DNA of 64,000 bases from Mytilus galloprovincialis (Eukaryota; Mollusca; Bivalvia; Mytilida; Mytilidae): positions 29,088,218 to 29,152,217 of the forward strand of contig NC_134846.1 in assembly GCF_965363235.1 (NCBI RefSeq). Direction: 5' to 3'. Positions 48,801-61,106 of this stretch are shown piece after piece. A program made the translations under genes and the position numbers. The stretch's first letter is position 1; every line of letters starts with the position of its first letter. A model generated the notes under the pieces. That model had not been told where the DNA came from, ran no database searches, and was given only the letters and a program-made list of their open reading frames with translations.

Positions 48801-50322
48801 ACAAATGCACGTAGTTGTGCAAAATAAATCAATCAAGATTTTTAACAAACCGGATTATTATATAAATAAATCTCCTTTAAAAGTAAATGAATTTTAAGCA
48901 TAAGGTAATGAAAATAAAAACTATAACATAAAAAAAATGAAATTTCTTTGAGATTTTTTTTTTCTTTCAGAGTTTCTTTAATTTCATACATAAAAAATGG
49001 TCATTTGAAAGATAAAATTAGGTGCCAGGAGATTGTGAGAATGCAGGATTTTGCTCTATTTATGCCAGAACTTTTATGCCAGAGCTTCTGGGGGCCTTGA
49101 GCGGCCCCCAGACCCCCTGCCGTAAGGCACCAAGCTTACAGCTTGGTGGGCGTCCGGCTTCGCCGAACGCATGTTACAGCCGCCTATAATATTAATTGAG
49201 CCTTCTACTTCAATTTCAATGGAAAGCCCTGTTGACCAAAGAATGCATTTCAATTTTCTTTGTGGTTTCACCACAGCAGATTAAAATATTTGTGATTAAA
49301 GATTATTCTCTAATCCAGTTATTTAAAATAAGATATACAGGGGAATGAAACAAGATTAAATATAAAAAGTATTGGTATTATGTGATTTACATTGTACATA
49401 ATCCCTTTGAATTAAATCAGCAATATATTTACAGACGTATGAAATTTGGTCAACATATGAATTCATTGATAAATTAAGTCTCATAAGTCATGTAAGTGGG
49501 TAAATTTGTGAAGCACCTCCTGGTATGCATGTTTGTATTTTGTTCATAGACTCTAGGCTTTAAACAGGCAAGTAAAATAATATTTGTAATCTTATCCTTT
49601 AAATTATCTACAAAATTACTTTTATTTCTAATAAAAAATGCTTATTGTATGTTTTTGATAAACATGATAAAAAAAATCTGAAAAAGTTAATAATATTTAA
49701 CCCGGTTTATTTCAGACAGAAGGAAGAACAAATTAATTTTTTGATCTGTAATACATATTCTGTTCCAATCATGTCCTTTGATCTTGTTGTAGTAGTGTAG
49801 TTGCTTTAGTCAGCTGGGAGGCATCGGTTAAAATTAAGAACCCCTGTATGTTAGACACAGTGGCACACCCAAAACTTGAAATTTGGTATTTACTGCTTCT
49901 CCACTAAGCATGCAGCATTAAGTCAAATGATTATCTTGAATTTAAAAGTACCAGGGCATTAATTTTCCTATAGAACTGTACATAAGGCAAGACTATAATG
50001 GCAGAGGAGAGCTGTGTTCCTTTCCTGATACGCATGTATATGATGTATATTTACCATTTGAAATTCAAACACCATTGATACATGTCTTATATATTCAAGT
50101 TCAAGGTTAAACTTTGTGAATTTCTAAGGTAAAAGTGTTCATGGAATAAAGTGATGTAACAAACAGTTTTTTGGGGGGATGAAATTCGTACTTCAAAAAA
50201 TATTGTTATTACCCCATAGTTGTGTTTTTGTTTTTCAGCCAAGGAGAATTAAGTACATGTTGGTACATCTTGCTGTCTGGATCTGTATTTATTGAAGGGT
50301 CCATGTTTCTTCCTGTCAGCAG
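45700..50322 (+). CDS. RAPGEF2: PDZ-GEF / RAPGEF2-6-type Rap guanine exchange factor, 5' part
   Basis: Three coding exons (45700-45816, 46259-46386, 50239-50322) splice in frame into 109 codons plus two bases. Residues 34-53 read QERSEKDLDVIFSHLHGMEA and the third exon reads CWYILLSGSVFIEGSMFLP. These match the start of RAPGEF2/RAPGEF6 (PDZ-GEF), where a conserved DLD..YSYLHGMEILS segment leads into the first cyclic-nucleotide-binding-like domain. The family activates Rap GTPases at junctions and membranes; its downstream REM, PDZ, RA and CDC25 domains must lie beyond the window. I start translation at 45700 because in-frame stops lie just upstream (45682 and earlier). The residues before Gln34 are not conserved. 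I cannot tell RAPGEF2 from RAPGEF6; invertebrates usually have one gene. Confidence 0.85.
46259..46386 (+). CDS. Rap-GEF coding exon 2
   Basis: Between a TTCTGTAG acceptor and GTAAGT donor it encodes DLDVIFSHLHGMEALSSL and ALCRTVRYEYHDANDILY, the helical lead-in and first strand of the cyclic-nucleotide-binding-like fold. It ends in phase 2 within a Cys codon. Confidence 0.88.
46717..47399 (+). mobile_element. Helitron, short non-autonomous copy
   Basis: The 5' end TCTATACTATTAAGCGAGAA and the 3' end (imperfect hairpin GCCGGCGATTTCGCGGT, then TGTGTTCTAG before T) match the Helitron at 14334-16035, but the body is only 683 bp. It carries an internal inverted repeat around ATCCATGGCGGTCA (about 47028 and 47084). 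Confidence 0.8.
48080..49231. mobile_element. hAT-like TIR element, 1.15 kb
   Basis: Perfect 17-bp inverted ends (CAGGGCTTTCCATTGAA) are flanked by TTGACC on both sides (48074-48079, 49232-49237). Just inside the left end is a GC-rich hairpin (GCCGGCGGAAATCCGCCG). The open frames inside have no transposase motif. Confidence 0.78.
50239..50322 (+). CDS. Rap-GEF coding exon 3
   Basis: After a TTTTTCAG acceptor the exon completes Cys82 and encodes QGELSTCWYILLSGSVFI then EGSMFLPVS, the central beta-roll of the first cyclic-nucleotide-binding-like domain. It ends in phase 2 at GTAAGG. The next exon was not found before 64000. Confidence 0.9.
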
Positions 50323-52390
50323 GTAAGGTTATTTACAACAAAAACAATGAAAAAATGTAGATGATAATTGACTGCATTGTCTATCATAAATTTATATAAA
50401 GTCTAAATTGAAATACAAATATACAGGAAATGAATGATTAGAACTGAATTGATGTCCTCCAAAATTACATTTTTTTAAAATTTTTTCTCAAATTTATATA
50501 ACTGGTACTCAGCTTCGGAAACAGCAAGTTTAGGTGCAAGATTTACTCCTTTACCTTAAAAAATTTAAATCTCCCTTTTTGGAAATCATTCAAATTTAAG
50601 GGGCAATGATCACCACACTTAAATATAGCAAGTTGTGATCTCAGAACATTCTGGAGTGGCAACAGATGATGGACCAGTATTTACGTATTTACCTGACTTA
50701 TTAGAATTATAAGATTTCTGAAGCATATTACAAATAGAATTTCAGAGTATAAAAATATTAGGTGAGTGGAGAAATTAAATTGGTTTATACATAGTATCAG
50801 TAGTCTGAAAATATAAGCTATCAGATTTTTTAAGGATAGAAATTCAACCATAAGGAATAGTCCTGGTGCACTTGGTTTACAGAATTTACCTCCCTTTGAT
50901 TACATCAATTTAACTTATTGTTATAAGGATAAAGTCCTTTTGCACTGTAAAAGCTTATATAGTTATCTCCCTTTGATCACATTAATTCTGAGTGACAGAA
51001 GATAACAATACTAGTCATGTTATATTAGATCTTCCTTGTTCTTTGTGTGTATTTCTTGTACTCTGGGGTTATTAATATTATCACTGATGAAGAAAGCAGG
51101 TGCTTCCTGATAGATACATACATTGTACAAACAGAATCATTGTTTTTTATTGACAGGTGTTCTGTGTTATTAAGTTATTGGTGTTTTATGTTGTTTATTG
51201 TTAGAGGGGATTAGCCTGCATAAACAACACAAACATTTTAGTATGATATTGCAGCTTATATTAGTTTTGCATTTACTTCTGACTGAAATTTGCAAGTGTA
51301 TCTTAATTCTTATCTTTTTTTGTTGTTTTTGTAAATCTATAAAAATGAACCAATGAAAACCTGCAAATTCATCTCTATGAACGACTTTTAAATTCATGCA
51401 TTTTCATGTACATTTCATATTCCTTTGATCAATTGACGAAGCTCATATGATAAAAAAAAAAAACACAGATTGGTGTATTTTGTAGATTTTCTTTTTGATT
51501 GACCGCCTTCTATCAGATTTATTACGTAATGCCAATAGCTTTTCTTTTCCTATTGATGATATTGTCCTTTTATATTGTAAAAAAGAGATGCTATGTCACG
51601 ATTATCTCTGATGATTGATTATCTATCTTTGGCTTTAGATGATGTTTATAATGGAATGTGTTTTCAATGCCAAAATTGATGTCTTAAGTCAAAGTTATGT
51701 AATTTGAATTGTACTTTATATTTTCATATTACTTCTTTAATTTTGTTTACTTTGAAAGCACGGACAGTCTTATATTGGTCATTGGTCGTATAAAAAATAT
51801 GAGCAAGATGTAATATAAAGGCAACTTATATTTTTTTTATTAATATATAATTTTGAAAAAGGTATGACTAAAATGTGCTTCTAAAAATGTCAAGCAACCT
51901 AACTTTTCAGTATTTTCTACAAAGATATGATCAACCCTCAATGTTTGGGCTCTAAATGATCTCAATGGAAGTGTTGCAAAACTTTCTTTGAACATTTTAG
52001 GTAGCATAGATATAAAAAATGGCTAAATGCAGGATTTTGTTACAAATCAATTATATATTTCTGATTGTTTTTGAGGATCCTAAATGTTTGCTATGGTCTG
52101 ATTATCAATTACTAGTTGTGATGTCTTGTCCAGTTAGTTATTGATAAAATAATGTTGGATTATATTGACAATATTCCTGTGTAATTAATGACATGATATA
52201 TAGTCCTATGATTGATTTTAATGACAAGTTTGACAGGTGATTACCCAGACCATTTTGTTCAGCTGTAGATTTTACAGGTTAATGGAATTTCCTTTGTTTA
52301 CATTCATATGGGAAATAATTGCAGAAATTTGTAAGCTAGCAAAATAAGAATAAGAAGCTTAAGATGTGGTATTAGAAGAACTAATGACCT

Positions 52391-52540
52391 ATACGTTAGC
52401 CACTGTAGGTAGCTGTACATTAGCCACTGTAGGTAGCTGTACGTTAGCCACTGTAGGTAGCTGTAGGTAAGCCACTGTAGGTAGCTGTACGTTAGCCACT
52501 GTAGGTAGCTGTACGTTAGCCACTGTAGGTAGCTGTACAG
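52391..52540. repeat. 24-bp minisatellite, about six units
   Basis: The unit is TACGTTAGCCACTGTAGGTA plus GCTG, repeated about six times with one variant unit. The repetitive YSYLQWLT frame on the minus strand is a by-product. Confidence 0.9.
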
Positions 52541-52606
52541 TCTTGAACAGTCAACAATTCTCATACTGCATAGCAAGCTCCAATAGGCCTGAAATGACAT
52601 TCATTG

Positions 52607-53450
52607 TCGAGCCTTCGACTTTAGTCGAAAAAGCGAGACTAAGCGATCCTACATTCCGGCGTTGTCCACAAATATTCACTCTGTGGTTAAAGTTTTTGAA
52701 ACTTTAATAACTTTCTTAAACTATACTGGATTTCTACCACGCTTGGAAAGAAGCTTGTTTATGATCATAAGATAGTATCCAGAAGTAAATTTTGTAAAAA
52801 TAAAATTCTATTTTTTCCGTATTTTACTTATAAATGGACTTAGTTTTTCTGCGGGGAAGCATTATATTCACTCTGTGGTTAAAGTTTTTAAAATCTTAAT
52901 AACTTTCTTAAACTATCCAGGGTTTGTACCAAACTTAGACAGAAGCTTGTTTACGATCATAAGATAGTATCCAGAAGTAAATTTTGTAAAAAAATAAATC
53001 CATTTTTTCCGTATTTTACTTTTAAATGGACTTAGTTTTTCTGCGGGAAACATTCCATTCACTCTGTGGTTTAAGTTTTTAAAATCTTAATAACTTTCTT
53101 AAACTATCCTTGGTTTGTACCAAACTTGGACAGAAGCTTGTTTATGATCATAAGATAGTATCCAGAAGTAAATTTTGTAAAAATATAAATCCATTTTTTC
53201 CGTATTTTACTTATAAATGGACTTAGATTTTCTTTCAGTTAACATTTCATACAGTCTGCAGTTAAAGTTTTTAAAACATTTATTAGATTCAAAAACTATC
53301 CTGGATTTTTACCAAACTTGGACAGAAGCTTCTTACAATCAAAAGATAGTATCAAGAGGAATATTTTTATTGATTTTTTTCCTCACTTTTGTTGAGCTTG
53401 CGATTTACAGCAAAAGTAGGCGAGACACCGGGTTCCGTGGAACCCTTACA
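52607..53450. repeat. Repeat with four tandem units of about 190 bp
   Basis: CACTCTGTGG-TTAAAG starts units near 52676, 52868 and 53059, with a diverged fourth near 53247. The array is bounded by related short blocks, GTCGAGCCTTCGACTTTAGT on the left and GTTGAGCTTGCGATTTACAG on the right. The spacing of 188-192 bases is regular. An 88-codon frame across the last unit is not supported. Confidence 0.8.
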
Positions 53451-54877
53451 AATTTTTGTGATATTGTACATTATTTCATTTAATTGCTTTATAAACTCAT
53501 TCACATGTCTTCTAATTGAAAGCATAGAAAAAAGTCAGACAAAAATTAGATTTTAATTGGCTATCAAAATTACCAGCAGATAATAAAAATATCACATTAA
53601 AATTCTTTGTTGAGAGTTTCTAGACACTTAATATCTTGATATATATCACTTACAGTTACATGTATTATGAATTATCACTATCAGTGGGTAGATACAGAAA
53701 AAAGAGAGGGTGATGAAACTTCATTTCTTTGGACTTTTTTTAAAAAGAAAAATATGACTAAACCAGACTGACCCTCATATTTTAAGACTGCCTATTGACT
53801 TAAGATTTTTTTTAAATCTGTATTTTTACCCAACATCATTGTTTGCTGATCTGCAAATATATATTAACTTTTGTAAACTTTATGTTTTGGAGTCCAGGTT
53901 CTATATTGTATAAGTCACACAATAAAAAGATTTGATAAAAGATAGTAAAAACTTTTATCATCATTTAAATGTCAAAATCATTTTCAAGTATTTTACTTTA
54001 AACAAGTTTAAGTCTGGTATGTGTGTTTGTGTAGATATCAGGTAATTGAGAAGGTTGAATAAATTACCAAAGGGCTAGTATAAATGACAATTTAATTGAA
54101 TTAAATATTAAAAATATATATATATTTCCTCGGGGTACAAAAAGGTAGTCAAGATTTGTCATGTTTGTCAGTCAGATTGAAAGTCTTCCCCTTTACTAGA
54201 CCTCTCTCTTGTGGTGTCTATAATGATGAATGCATGGTTCACAAGATTTTTCATTAATTCTGGAATGCATTTTACAAGAGCTTTCTTTAAATGTGCTGAT
54301 TTTGTGTAAAGTATGTACAACTAGTGAAACACATTGCTTTGGATTATGAAGAAGACATTTCTATGTGTGAAATTAAATAGTAAGTATGTATACTAACACA
54401 TTCCTGAAATTAAACTTTTAAAAAATTTTCCAGTTTTATACCCTTTGGATCATATTTATATAAAATTGTTTTACATTTTGTACTATAATGATTTTTTACA
54501 AACACATAAACATCTTTGGATTATTGTATCATGTCCTTGATTTTGACCTTTTTGTTATGATTCGTTGTGAGTTGGAGAAAGAGTGGTTTTTATTTTGCTT
54601 AAATTTTAGGACTTTGTGATGCAGTTTTGGTTTAATTTATTGACAGTCTAGTTTTTATTAATATTTACTACCCCTAGATCTTTTAAATAAATGATTGATC
54701 AGAATTCGAACTACCGGTAGACATTTGAATATGATAAAAAGCCCTCCAGTCTTTTATGTTGGTATGAACTACATTTGACTTGAAGTGACCTTATGTAAAC
54801 TAGAGATAACCCTGTTTTACTGACTTCATATTTATACTATTTTCTTACATCTGTAAATAAATCTTAAACTATTTACA

Positions 54878-55066
54878 AGGGGACAATGGTACAGTGGTCA
54901 AAATAGTTGAAGATGTTAAGTCAGAACCCTGTTCATGGAAAGGTGCTTTTGACTAGTATTTCCACTTTCTTGCATAATGATGTGGTATTTTTTTTGGAAC
55001 TCAGCTCTCTGACCATTAAAAACTGACTGCCATGAGTACTGAAAGGGACATTAAACATCAATCAAT
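54878..55066 (+). repeat. Degenerate SINE related to 33347-33615
   Basis: It shares the block AAAAACTGACTGCCATGA, the following GGGACATTAAAC text and the AATC-type tail with the SINE at 33347. The head has decayed. Confidence 0.55.
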
Positions 55067-55184
55067 TATTTAACTGACCTTCTGCAGTCTTCATTGAAGG
55101 TGGACTTTATGGAAATTGAAGTTACAAGGTTGGCTCTCAAATATAATGGTATTATATAATATAAAGTTGTTTATAAAAATATTT

Positions 55185-55401
55185 AATGAATGGCTATTAT
55201 TTATTTTGAATTTATTGAACCATAAAACTAATTTTTGACTCTTCACATTGAATAATCCGCGAAGCGGATTATGTAAAATGTGAAGAGTCAAAAATTAGTT
55301 TTATGGTTCAATAAAATCAAAATAAATTATTGCCATTCATTATAAATAAATTTCTATCAAAAATAAGGCTCAAAGAACTCTTTATATTAATTATATTATT
55401 A
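55185..55401. mobile_element. Foldback element, left part, interrupted
   Basis: 62-bp inverted arms (55185-55246 and 55280-55341) of the same family as 32339-32690, in the opposite orientation. The element is cut at 55402 by a TIR element, and its other part resumes at 57347. Confidence 0.7.
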
Positions 55402-57343
55402 TGTTCTCCCCAGGATTTTTGGATAGCGCTGTGGTAAGCGCGTGATTTTCGACAATTCTCAGTAACTTTGTCGCGGCGCGCGGTTGGTTTGTAATTGATT
55501 TGTTATGTGTTTTTCTTATATAATGCTATTGATGTTTTCTCTTGTAATGATGTCCTCATCATGCTCATGGAAGTTACTTCTTTGTTTGCTAATGTTATTG
55601 TCTGGATATAGACATGATAGAAGAAAAGTCTTTTTGTCTCCATTGTAAATACATATAATCCTCATATCATCTGTCTATAAAACCCAAGGAGAAGTCTTTT
55701 CCATGGTGGGTCTATACCAGACTGCCTAGATGTGAAGATTTCTTATCACTAACAGGTGATGTTGCAGAACATGTAGGACCAACAATAAAGTCATTGTCAG
55801 CTTCTGTGAGAAAGTTTTCAATGACAAGATTGGTATTTTTTACATTTACTTTTATTAACATTTCTAGCAAAGTACAACTTTTCAATAAAAATGAGTATAG
55901 TATTTCAAAGGAAGAAATGAAATTGCCCTTTTAATAATATTCAAATCTTATCAAAGACTTGCTTAAAAAAAGGCTAAAATATTCCAATTATGAATATGAA
56001 AGAAATCCTTTAAAAATATTTTAAAGAGATTTTTTTATTTCAAAGGTGAATTAACAATCAAATACATTATGTATGCCAATTGAAACAACTACCACCTTTA
56101 AAGGTTTTGTTTGATAATTTTATAAACATTTGAATACATGCTACCAGATAAGTTTGTCAAGATTTGACAATACTTCTTTTAGGTCTTTCCCTCCCAAATT
56201 ATCTCCCTTACTGGCTGACATAACTTCCTGTTTACACCTGTGTCTTTTTTTTAGCATTAAATACTATTCCTTATCCAAGCCATCCTCTGTTTACATTAAA
56301 TTTAAAGCAATATTTAATTAAGATATATTGATGATTGGTTGACAAATATCGATATTTTATATATATTTATACAAAATTTTCGTTTTGTTTTATTCCCTTA
56401 TCCATTTGAAAAAGAGTCAAGTAATCGTAAAATACGGGCTTCTAATGAATCCCTTGATAACAGGGGTGCTTCTTTCAAGCAATACAGGTTCGACAGTTCG
56501 GTTGTAAACGCAAAAAAAGTAATGATATAATCGTAGATGGTTCAAAAAATGGTCGAGACAACGTTGTCAGAGAAGGGGGTAAAACTTCCCTTATATAATT
56601 TAGAAATGAACTTTTCAGCACCCGAGACATGTATTATATGTCTCTGTTAGCACTGTCCATTCCTTTCATACGTTTCGGCATCTTTATAAAGCGAAAAATG
56701 TAGCAGTGTTCTGTTAACCTTACGACGTTTAACTTGGCTTCACCCAAGCTGGACATCGAGAAAGTGAATTTCTCAAGTCTAGTATCAGCTTGGGGTTTGT
56801 TTTTCTAATCATATCCTCTTAATTGTTTTCAAAGGGTAAAATTCATTACTGTAGAATTGCTGATTAAACAGGTATTAGTTCGATTGGGTGATAATTAATA
56901 CTTCAAAGACTAGCTCATTGAAGCCAATTTGATCGTTGTTAAAATCTGTTTGTTCAAAGTTCGTTAAACAAGTTTGTGAATGTCGTTGGGAAATGCGGTC
57001 AATTTATTTCTTCTCATTTCATTCATATATGCCTCTATATATTCATTAAATAGATGTCAATGTTGAAATCTTTGTTTATTTTGATCTCTCAACGACGCCA
57101 TTTTGTAAAATTTATTAGACTGGTCCCGCGGAGTTACTTTAATACAACGGAAATAATTCTTTCAAAAATCGTTAACCAGTCAATCACGTGATCCGAAAAG
57201 AAAAATAAGCGGGAAATTTTAAAAAATACGAAAAAAATATAGCGACGCGGTTGAACGGGATAGCGACGCGGTCAGTGCAATAGGACAGCGGGAAATTGAA
57301 ATAGCGCTGAAAATCGCGGCGCTAAAACGGCCTGGGGAGAACA
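55402..57343. mobile_element. TIR element of 1.94 kb (TGTTCTCCCCAGG ends)
   Basis: Perfect 13-bp inverted ends are followed inside by CG-rich text on both sides (AGCGCTGTGG-type and AAATCGCGGCGC), unlike the surrounding AT-rich intron. No transposase is visible. One 94-codon open stretch (55650-55931) looks more coding-like than its surroundings. No short target duplication was found; instead about 130 bases of foldback sequence are repeated on both sides. Confidence 0.65.
55650..55934 (+). other. Coding-like open frame inside the TIR element
   Basis: The frame is open from 55650 to TAA at 55932 and lacks an early ATG. Its best part reads KSFPWWVYTRLPRCEDFL, then GDVAEHVGPTIKSLSASV. Composition is less AT-biased than nearby frames and it could be a captured exon. 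I do not recognise the protein, and splice sites on either side are weak. Confidence 0.2.
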
Positions 57344-57346
57344 CTG

Positions 57347-57612
57347 ATTATTGTAAAATGTGGAGTCAAAAATTAGTTTTATGGTTCAATAAAATCAAAA
57401 TAAATTATTGCCATTCATTATAAATAAATTTCTATCAAAAATAAGGCTCAAAGAACTCTTTATATTAATTATATTAAAACAATAACAACGTATACACAAG
57501 TTGGCGTATGAATATACAACGTCAGAGTGGGCGTGTCGCCATAAAAATTGACAACATTGAAAATAAAACTAATAATTTTAACCAATCAGAAGACAGTAAA
57601 TACACCGAATTT
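57347..57612. mobile_element. Foldback element, right part
   Basis: It starts inside the hairpin of the foldback element, repeats about 130 bases already present at 55267-55401, and continues into the remainder of the element (GAGTGGGCGTGTCGCC, CCAATCAGAAGACAGTAAAT) as in 32339-32470 read in reverse. Confidence 0.7.
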
Positions 57613-57774
57613 ATTTATTTTCATATATGTTTTTAGGAGTAGGACATGAAGATCCATAAATAAAAGAATTATTTTTAATATATTACACCCACCTTTGATC
57701 AAACTGTACAAAGGATGATTACATATTTAGTCCTTTATGACTCAGTGTATTTCACACCTAGTAACATGTACCTT

Positions 57775-58140
57775 GTAATAAGCCTTACCCTCAAGGTTTG
57801 TTTACAAACTGTACATAGTGCAATGATCTGTGGAACATGTCCAAATCCTGCATCTTACCAGGATATCCTAAAATCAGGGGGTCATGCCATAAGATTCAAT
57901 AAGTCTTACCCTAAAGGTTTGTGTACATGTACATTGACCTGTGGAACCAGTCCAAATGCTTCATCTTACCATGATATCATAAAATGGGGGATGTGTGGGG
58001 GGCAGGACATGACATTCATTAAGCCTTACTTGCAAGGTTTGTGTACATGTACAATAATGACCTGTGGAACCTTTTCAATTGTACCAACCATGATATCCTG
58101 AAATCAGGGGGTCATGACATGAGTCTTTATATATGAAACT
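57775..58140. repeat. Tandem repeat of about 120 bp, three units
   Basis: Units begin with AATAAGCCTTACCCTCAAGG-type text and contain TGTGGAAC and ATCTTACCATGATATC. The 128-codon frame across it owes its Cys-rich look to the repeat and is not treated as a gene. Confidence 0.7.
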
Positions 58141-59544
58141 CCACAAGTATATGACCTTTTAAAAGGTTCAATAAGTCTTATTGCCTTTATTCAGGCAGGG
58201 GTTAAATTTACATGGTAACACCTGCATGGTTAAACACAAGATCCTATAAAAAAAAACTGAATGTTTAATTTCAAAAAGGTCTATAAAATTTGAAATGGGG
58301 AAATTCATGGTTTATGGAGATCTTGATTTTGTTTTCAAGAAGTCTCTTGTGAAACTCAACAAGTATATGACCTTAAGGTAAACATAACTTAGTCCCAGGT
58401 GTGACCCAAACTGTTATAAAGCAATTTATCTTCAATACAGTTATTGACAGAAGTACTAGTCTAAACTCTTTCAGAAAGGGGGTTGTACATTTAAATTAGT
58501 AAACAAGTACAAAAAATGTATATTTAAAGCTGCATACTGATTTTGTTCAGTGAAGCATATTCGTTTAACAAGAAATTGCTTGTTTATTCATCAAATGTGC
58601 ATTAAGGGTTTTAATTTAATGAAATTGTGCATGAGGGTATATTATTTAAATGGAATTTTATTGATTTAAAGTGTTCCCACCTGTACAGTACAAACATACC
58701 TACATTTGTGTTATAAAAGTGAAAAGTAAATATTGACTATATCCTACTCTAATCAATCATTTGAAGATATGTATATATTTTTATGTCCTTTATGGATGGG
58801 GAAACAGATGGCAGAGTAGGCCTTTAGGTCACTGGAAATTAATTACAGGTATACATTTCATAAACAAATATGTGATCTGGATACTGTCTTGTTGCTGCCT
58901 TGATTAAAAAAACATCTTTGCATTGTTTAAAGACTTGGAAAATAAGTGTTTTATAAGCTTCAATTATATGTTTTGATTTCGAATGGATGGATAATGATTC
59001 CAGACATAAACAAAGGTATGTAGTATAAAAATGCAAATCTACGAGTATGTGAGTGCAAGTTTATCCTGTTGGATACTCAGAATTTTTATGCCCCTGACTT
59101 GGCTAAGGATTAAGTTTAAACCTTTGTTTGTCTGTATGTAAGTACGTCCCAAAGTTGGTTTCTGTTCTCTAACTTAAGTTTGTTTTTGAAGTTTTCCCCT
59201 GAGCAATATATGAACTTATATTGCTTAAGGAGGCTCACAGGTACAAAAATTTCGGCAAAAAATTAAACATTTGATTTTTCATTACAAATTTTATTTATTA
59301 CACTATTAGTTATTAATTTATGATATGGTACAAAAATCAACCAAAAAAATCGAACGGTTTGGCCCCAGATGACTTTTAAAATGTTTTTATCATTGAAAAA
59401 GCTCCAAATTATCTCCCTTTGGTGTAAAAATGCCATTTTTGGGCATTGAAATTGAAATATCTATTTTAACTCATCGGTGACCTATATTTTTTTTATTATT
59501 GTTTTCAAATAAGCTTTGCATAAACTAAATAATTATAAAAAAAA

Positions 59545-59990
59545 AATTTTGCGGTCGTATATATTGGTATCACATCGTCATCGTCAGTGTCGTCTGAAGA
59601 CGGATGATTTCTGGATAATTACTTTAGTATAAGAAAATAGAAATCAATAAAATTTTAATACAATATTTATAACCACAAAAGGAAGCTTGGGATTGATTTT
59701 GGGGGTTATGGTCCCTAAGGTTTAGGAATAAAGGGCCCAAAGGGGCCCAAAACAAGCATTTATCTAGTGTCAGGACAATAAGTTGTTTATAAGTATTTCA
59801 ATTGTTCTGAAATTGTACCACAATGTTTAATACCATAAGTAGAAGGTTGGGATATATTTTAAGGATTATGGGGCAAACAGTCTAGGAATAAAGGGCAAAA
59901 AAGCAGCCAAAAACAAGCATTTTTGTAGTTTCAAGACAATAAATTGGAGTTATCTTTCTTTGTCCAGAATGGTTGTTGAATCACCTAAAA
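59545..59990 (+). repeat. Interspersed repeat family R1, truncated copy 3
   Basis: It begins TCGTATATATTGG, then CGTCATCGTCAGTGTCGTCT, and follows the same sub-unit order as 2355-3312 but stops before the conserved 3' block. It lies between R4 fragments. Confidence 0.5.
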
Positions 59991-60946
59991 CAAAACTTTA
60001 TGAAATCTTCTTTGAAAATTGGAGTTATCTTTCTTTGTCCAGAATAATAGTTGAATCAACTTAAGTCAATCCTATATACAATATACAATGCAATACTCAC
60101 TTTACTATCAACTGATAAATTAAAGCAATCTTTACCATTCAGTGATTGCAAGCACTTTGATTACCATTCTAGGGTTATGCCCCTTTACAAGTGGAAAAAT
60201 TGAAGAATTTTTTAGTTTCTGTTCTCTTAACTTAAGTTTGTCTTAACTAAATAATAAAGTTAATGAAATGTGTATATAATGCTTATTACCTCTAAACTCA
60301 GTTTAAGTTCAATTTTTGGCAGCTTCTCTTTTACAGTTCTAAAGTTATGTCCCTTTATAAAGTTATATGCTGGCAGGGGCATCGTCTGTGTTCTTTCGGA
60401 GGCAGATTGTAAACTTAAATGAACGGTGACCCCATATTTTTATTTCATTTTTCTATAAAATATATGATAAAGTTCATTTATGAAAAAATATAGAGAAATC
60501 CTAAAAAAAAATGATTTAGACCCGCGAGCCCCCTTAAATTCTAAATTGACTCTCATCTGATGAAGTCTACAAAATTGACTTCTTGAATAAGAAGTGAATT
60601 AAATCTATTTGTGATGAGCAGCTAAGCATGAGATTAATCCCTTTAGACATTTTGTAGGAATCTGACAAATTTTATACTGTAAGTAACAGTTTGTTGGTTG
60701 TATTACCTTTAATTTGTTTGTTGATATATTTAAAATTGTCTTTGTACATTGTATTGTGTTCTATATAATTACTTACATTAGTTGGGGGTATAAAAAGAGA
60801 CAATAACAAAGTAACTTTTACACTTTAAAACTTTTGATACATTGATATTATTATCCGAGTATTTTAACTGAGTACTCCAGTATTGATTCCACTAAAAAAA
60901 GTGTTATTCTTAATTTGTGGAAAGGGTGCATTTACCAAGCAATCAG

Positions 60947-61106
60947 CAGGGGCGGATCCAGCCATTTTAAAAAGGGGGGTGCCCACGCCAGAGTAAAAAG
61001 GGGGGGGGGGGGGGTTCCAACTATATGCTCCCATTCAAATGCATTGATCTCCAAAAAAAAAGGGGGGGTTCCAACCCCCTGAACCCCCTCGTTGGATCTG
61101 CCAATG
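60947..61106. mobile_element. Short MITE with CAGGGGCGGATCCA end
   Basis: The left end CAGGGGCGGATCCA is mirrored imperfectly by TGGATCTGCCAATG on the right, and the middle has G runs and mirrored CAACCCCCTGAACCCC. Similar short elements are common in animal genomes. The proline-rich frame on the minus strand is a shadow of the G runs. Confidence 0.6.

Larger units (their letters stand above)
46387..50238 (+). other. Rap-GEF intron 2
   Basis: This 3.9-kb intron contains an R4 repeat (about 46434-46700), a Helitron (46717-47399) and a hAT-like element (48080-49231). I found no exon in the remaining AT-rich sequence. Confidence 0.7.

Noticed and set aside
57715..58101. A 128-codon Cys-rich frame that could pass for a small secreted protein
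   Set aside because: It spans three tandem 120-bp units in an intron, and the Cys spacing simply repeats with the unit.
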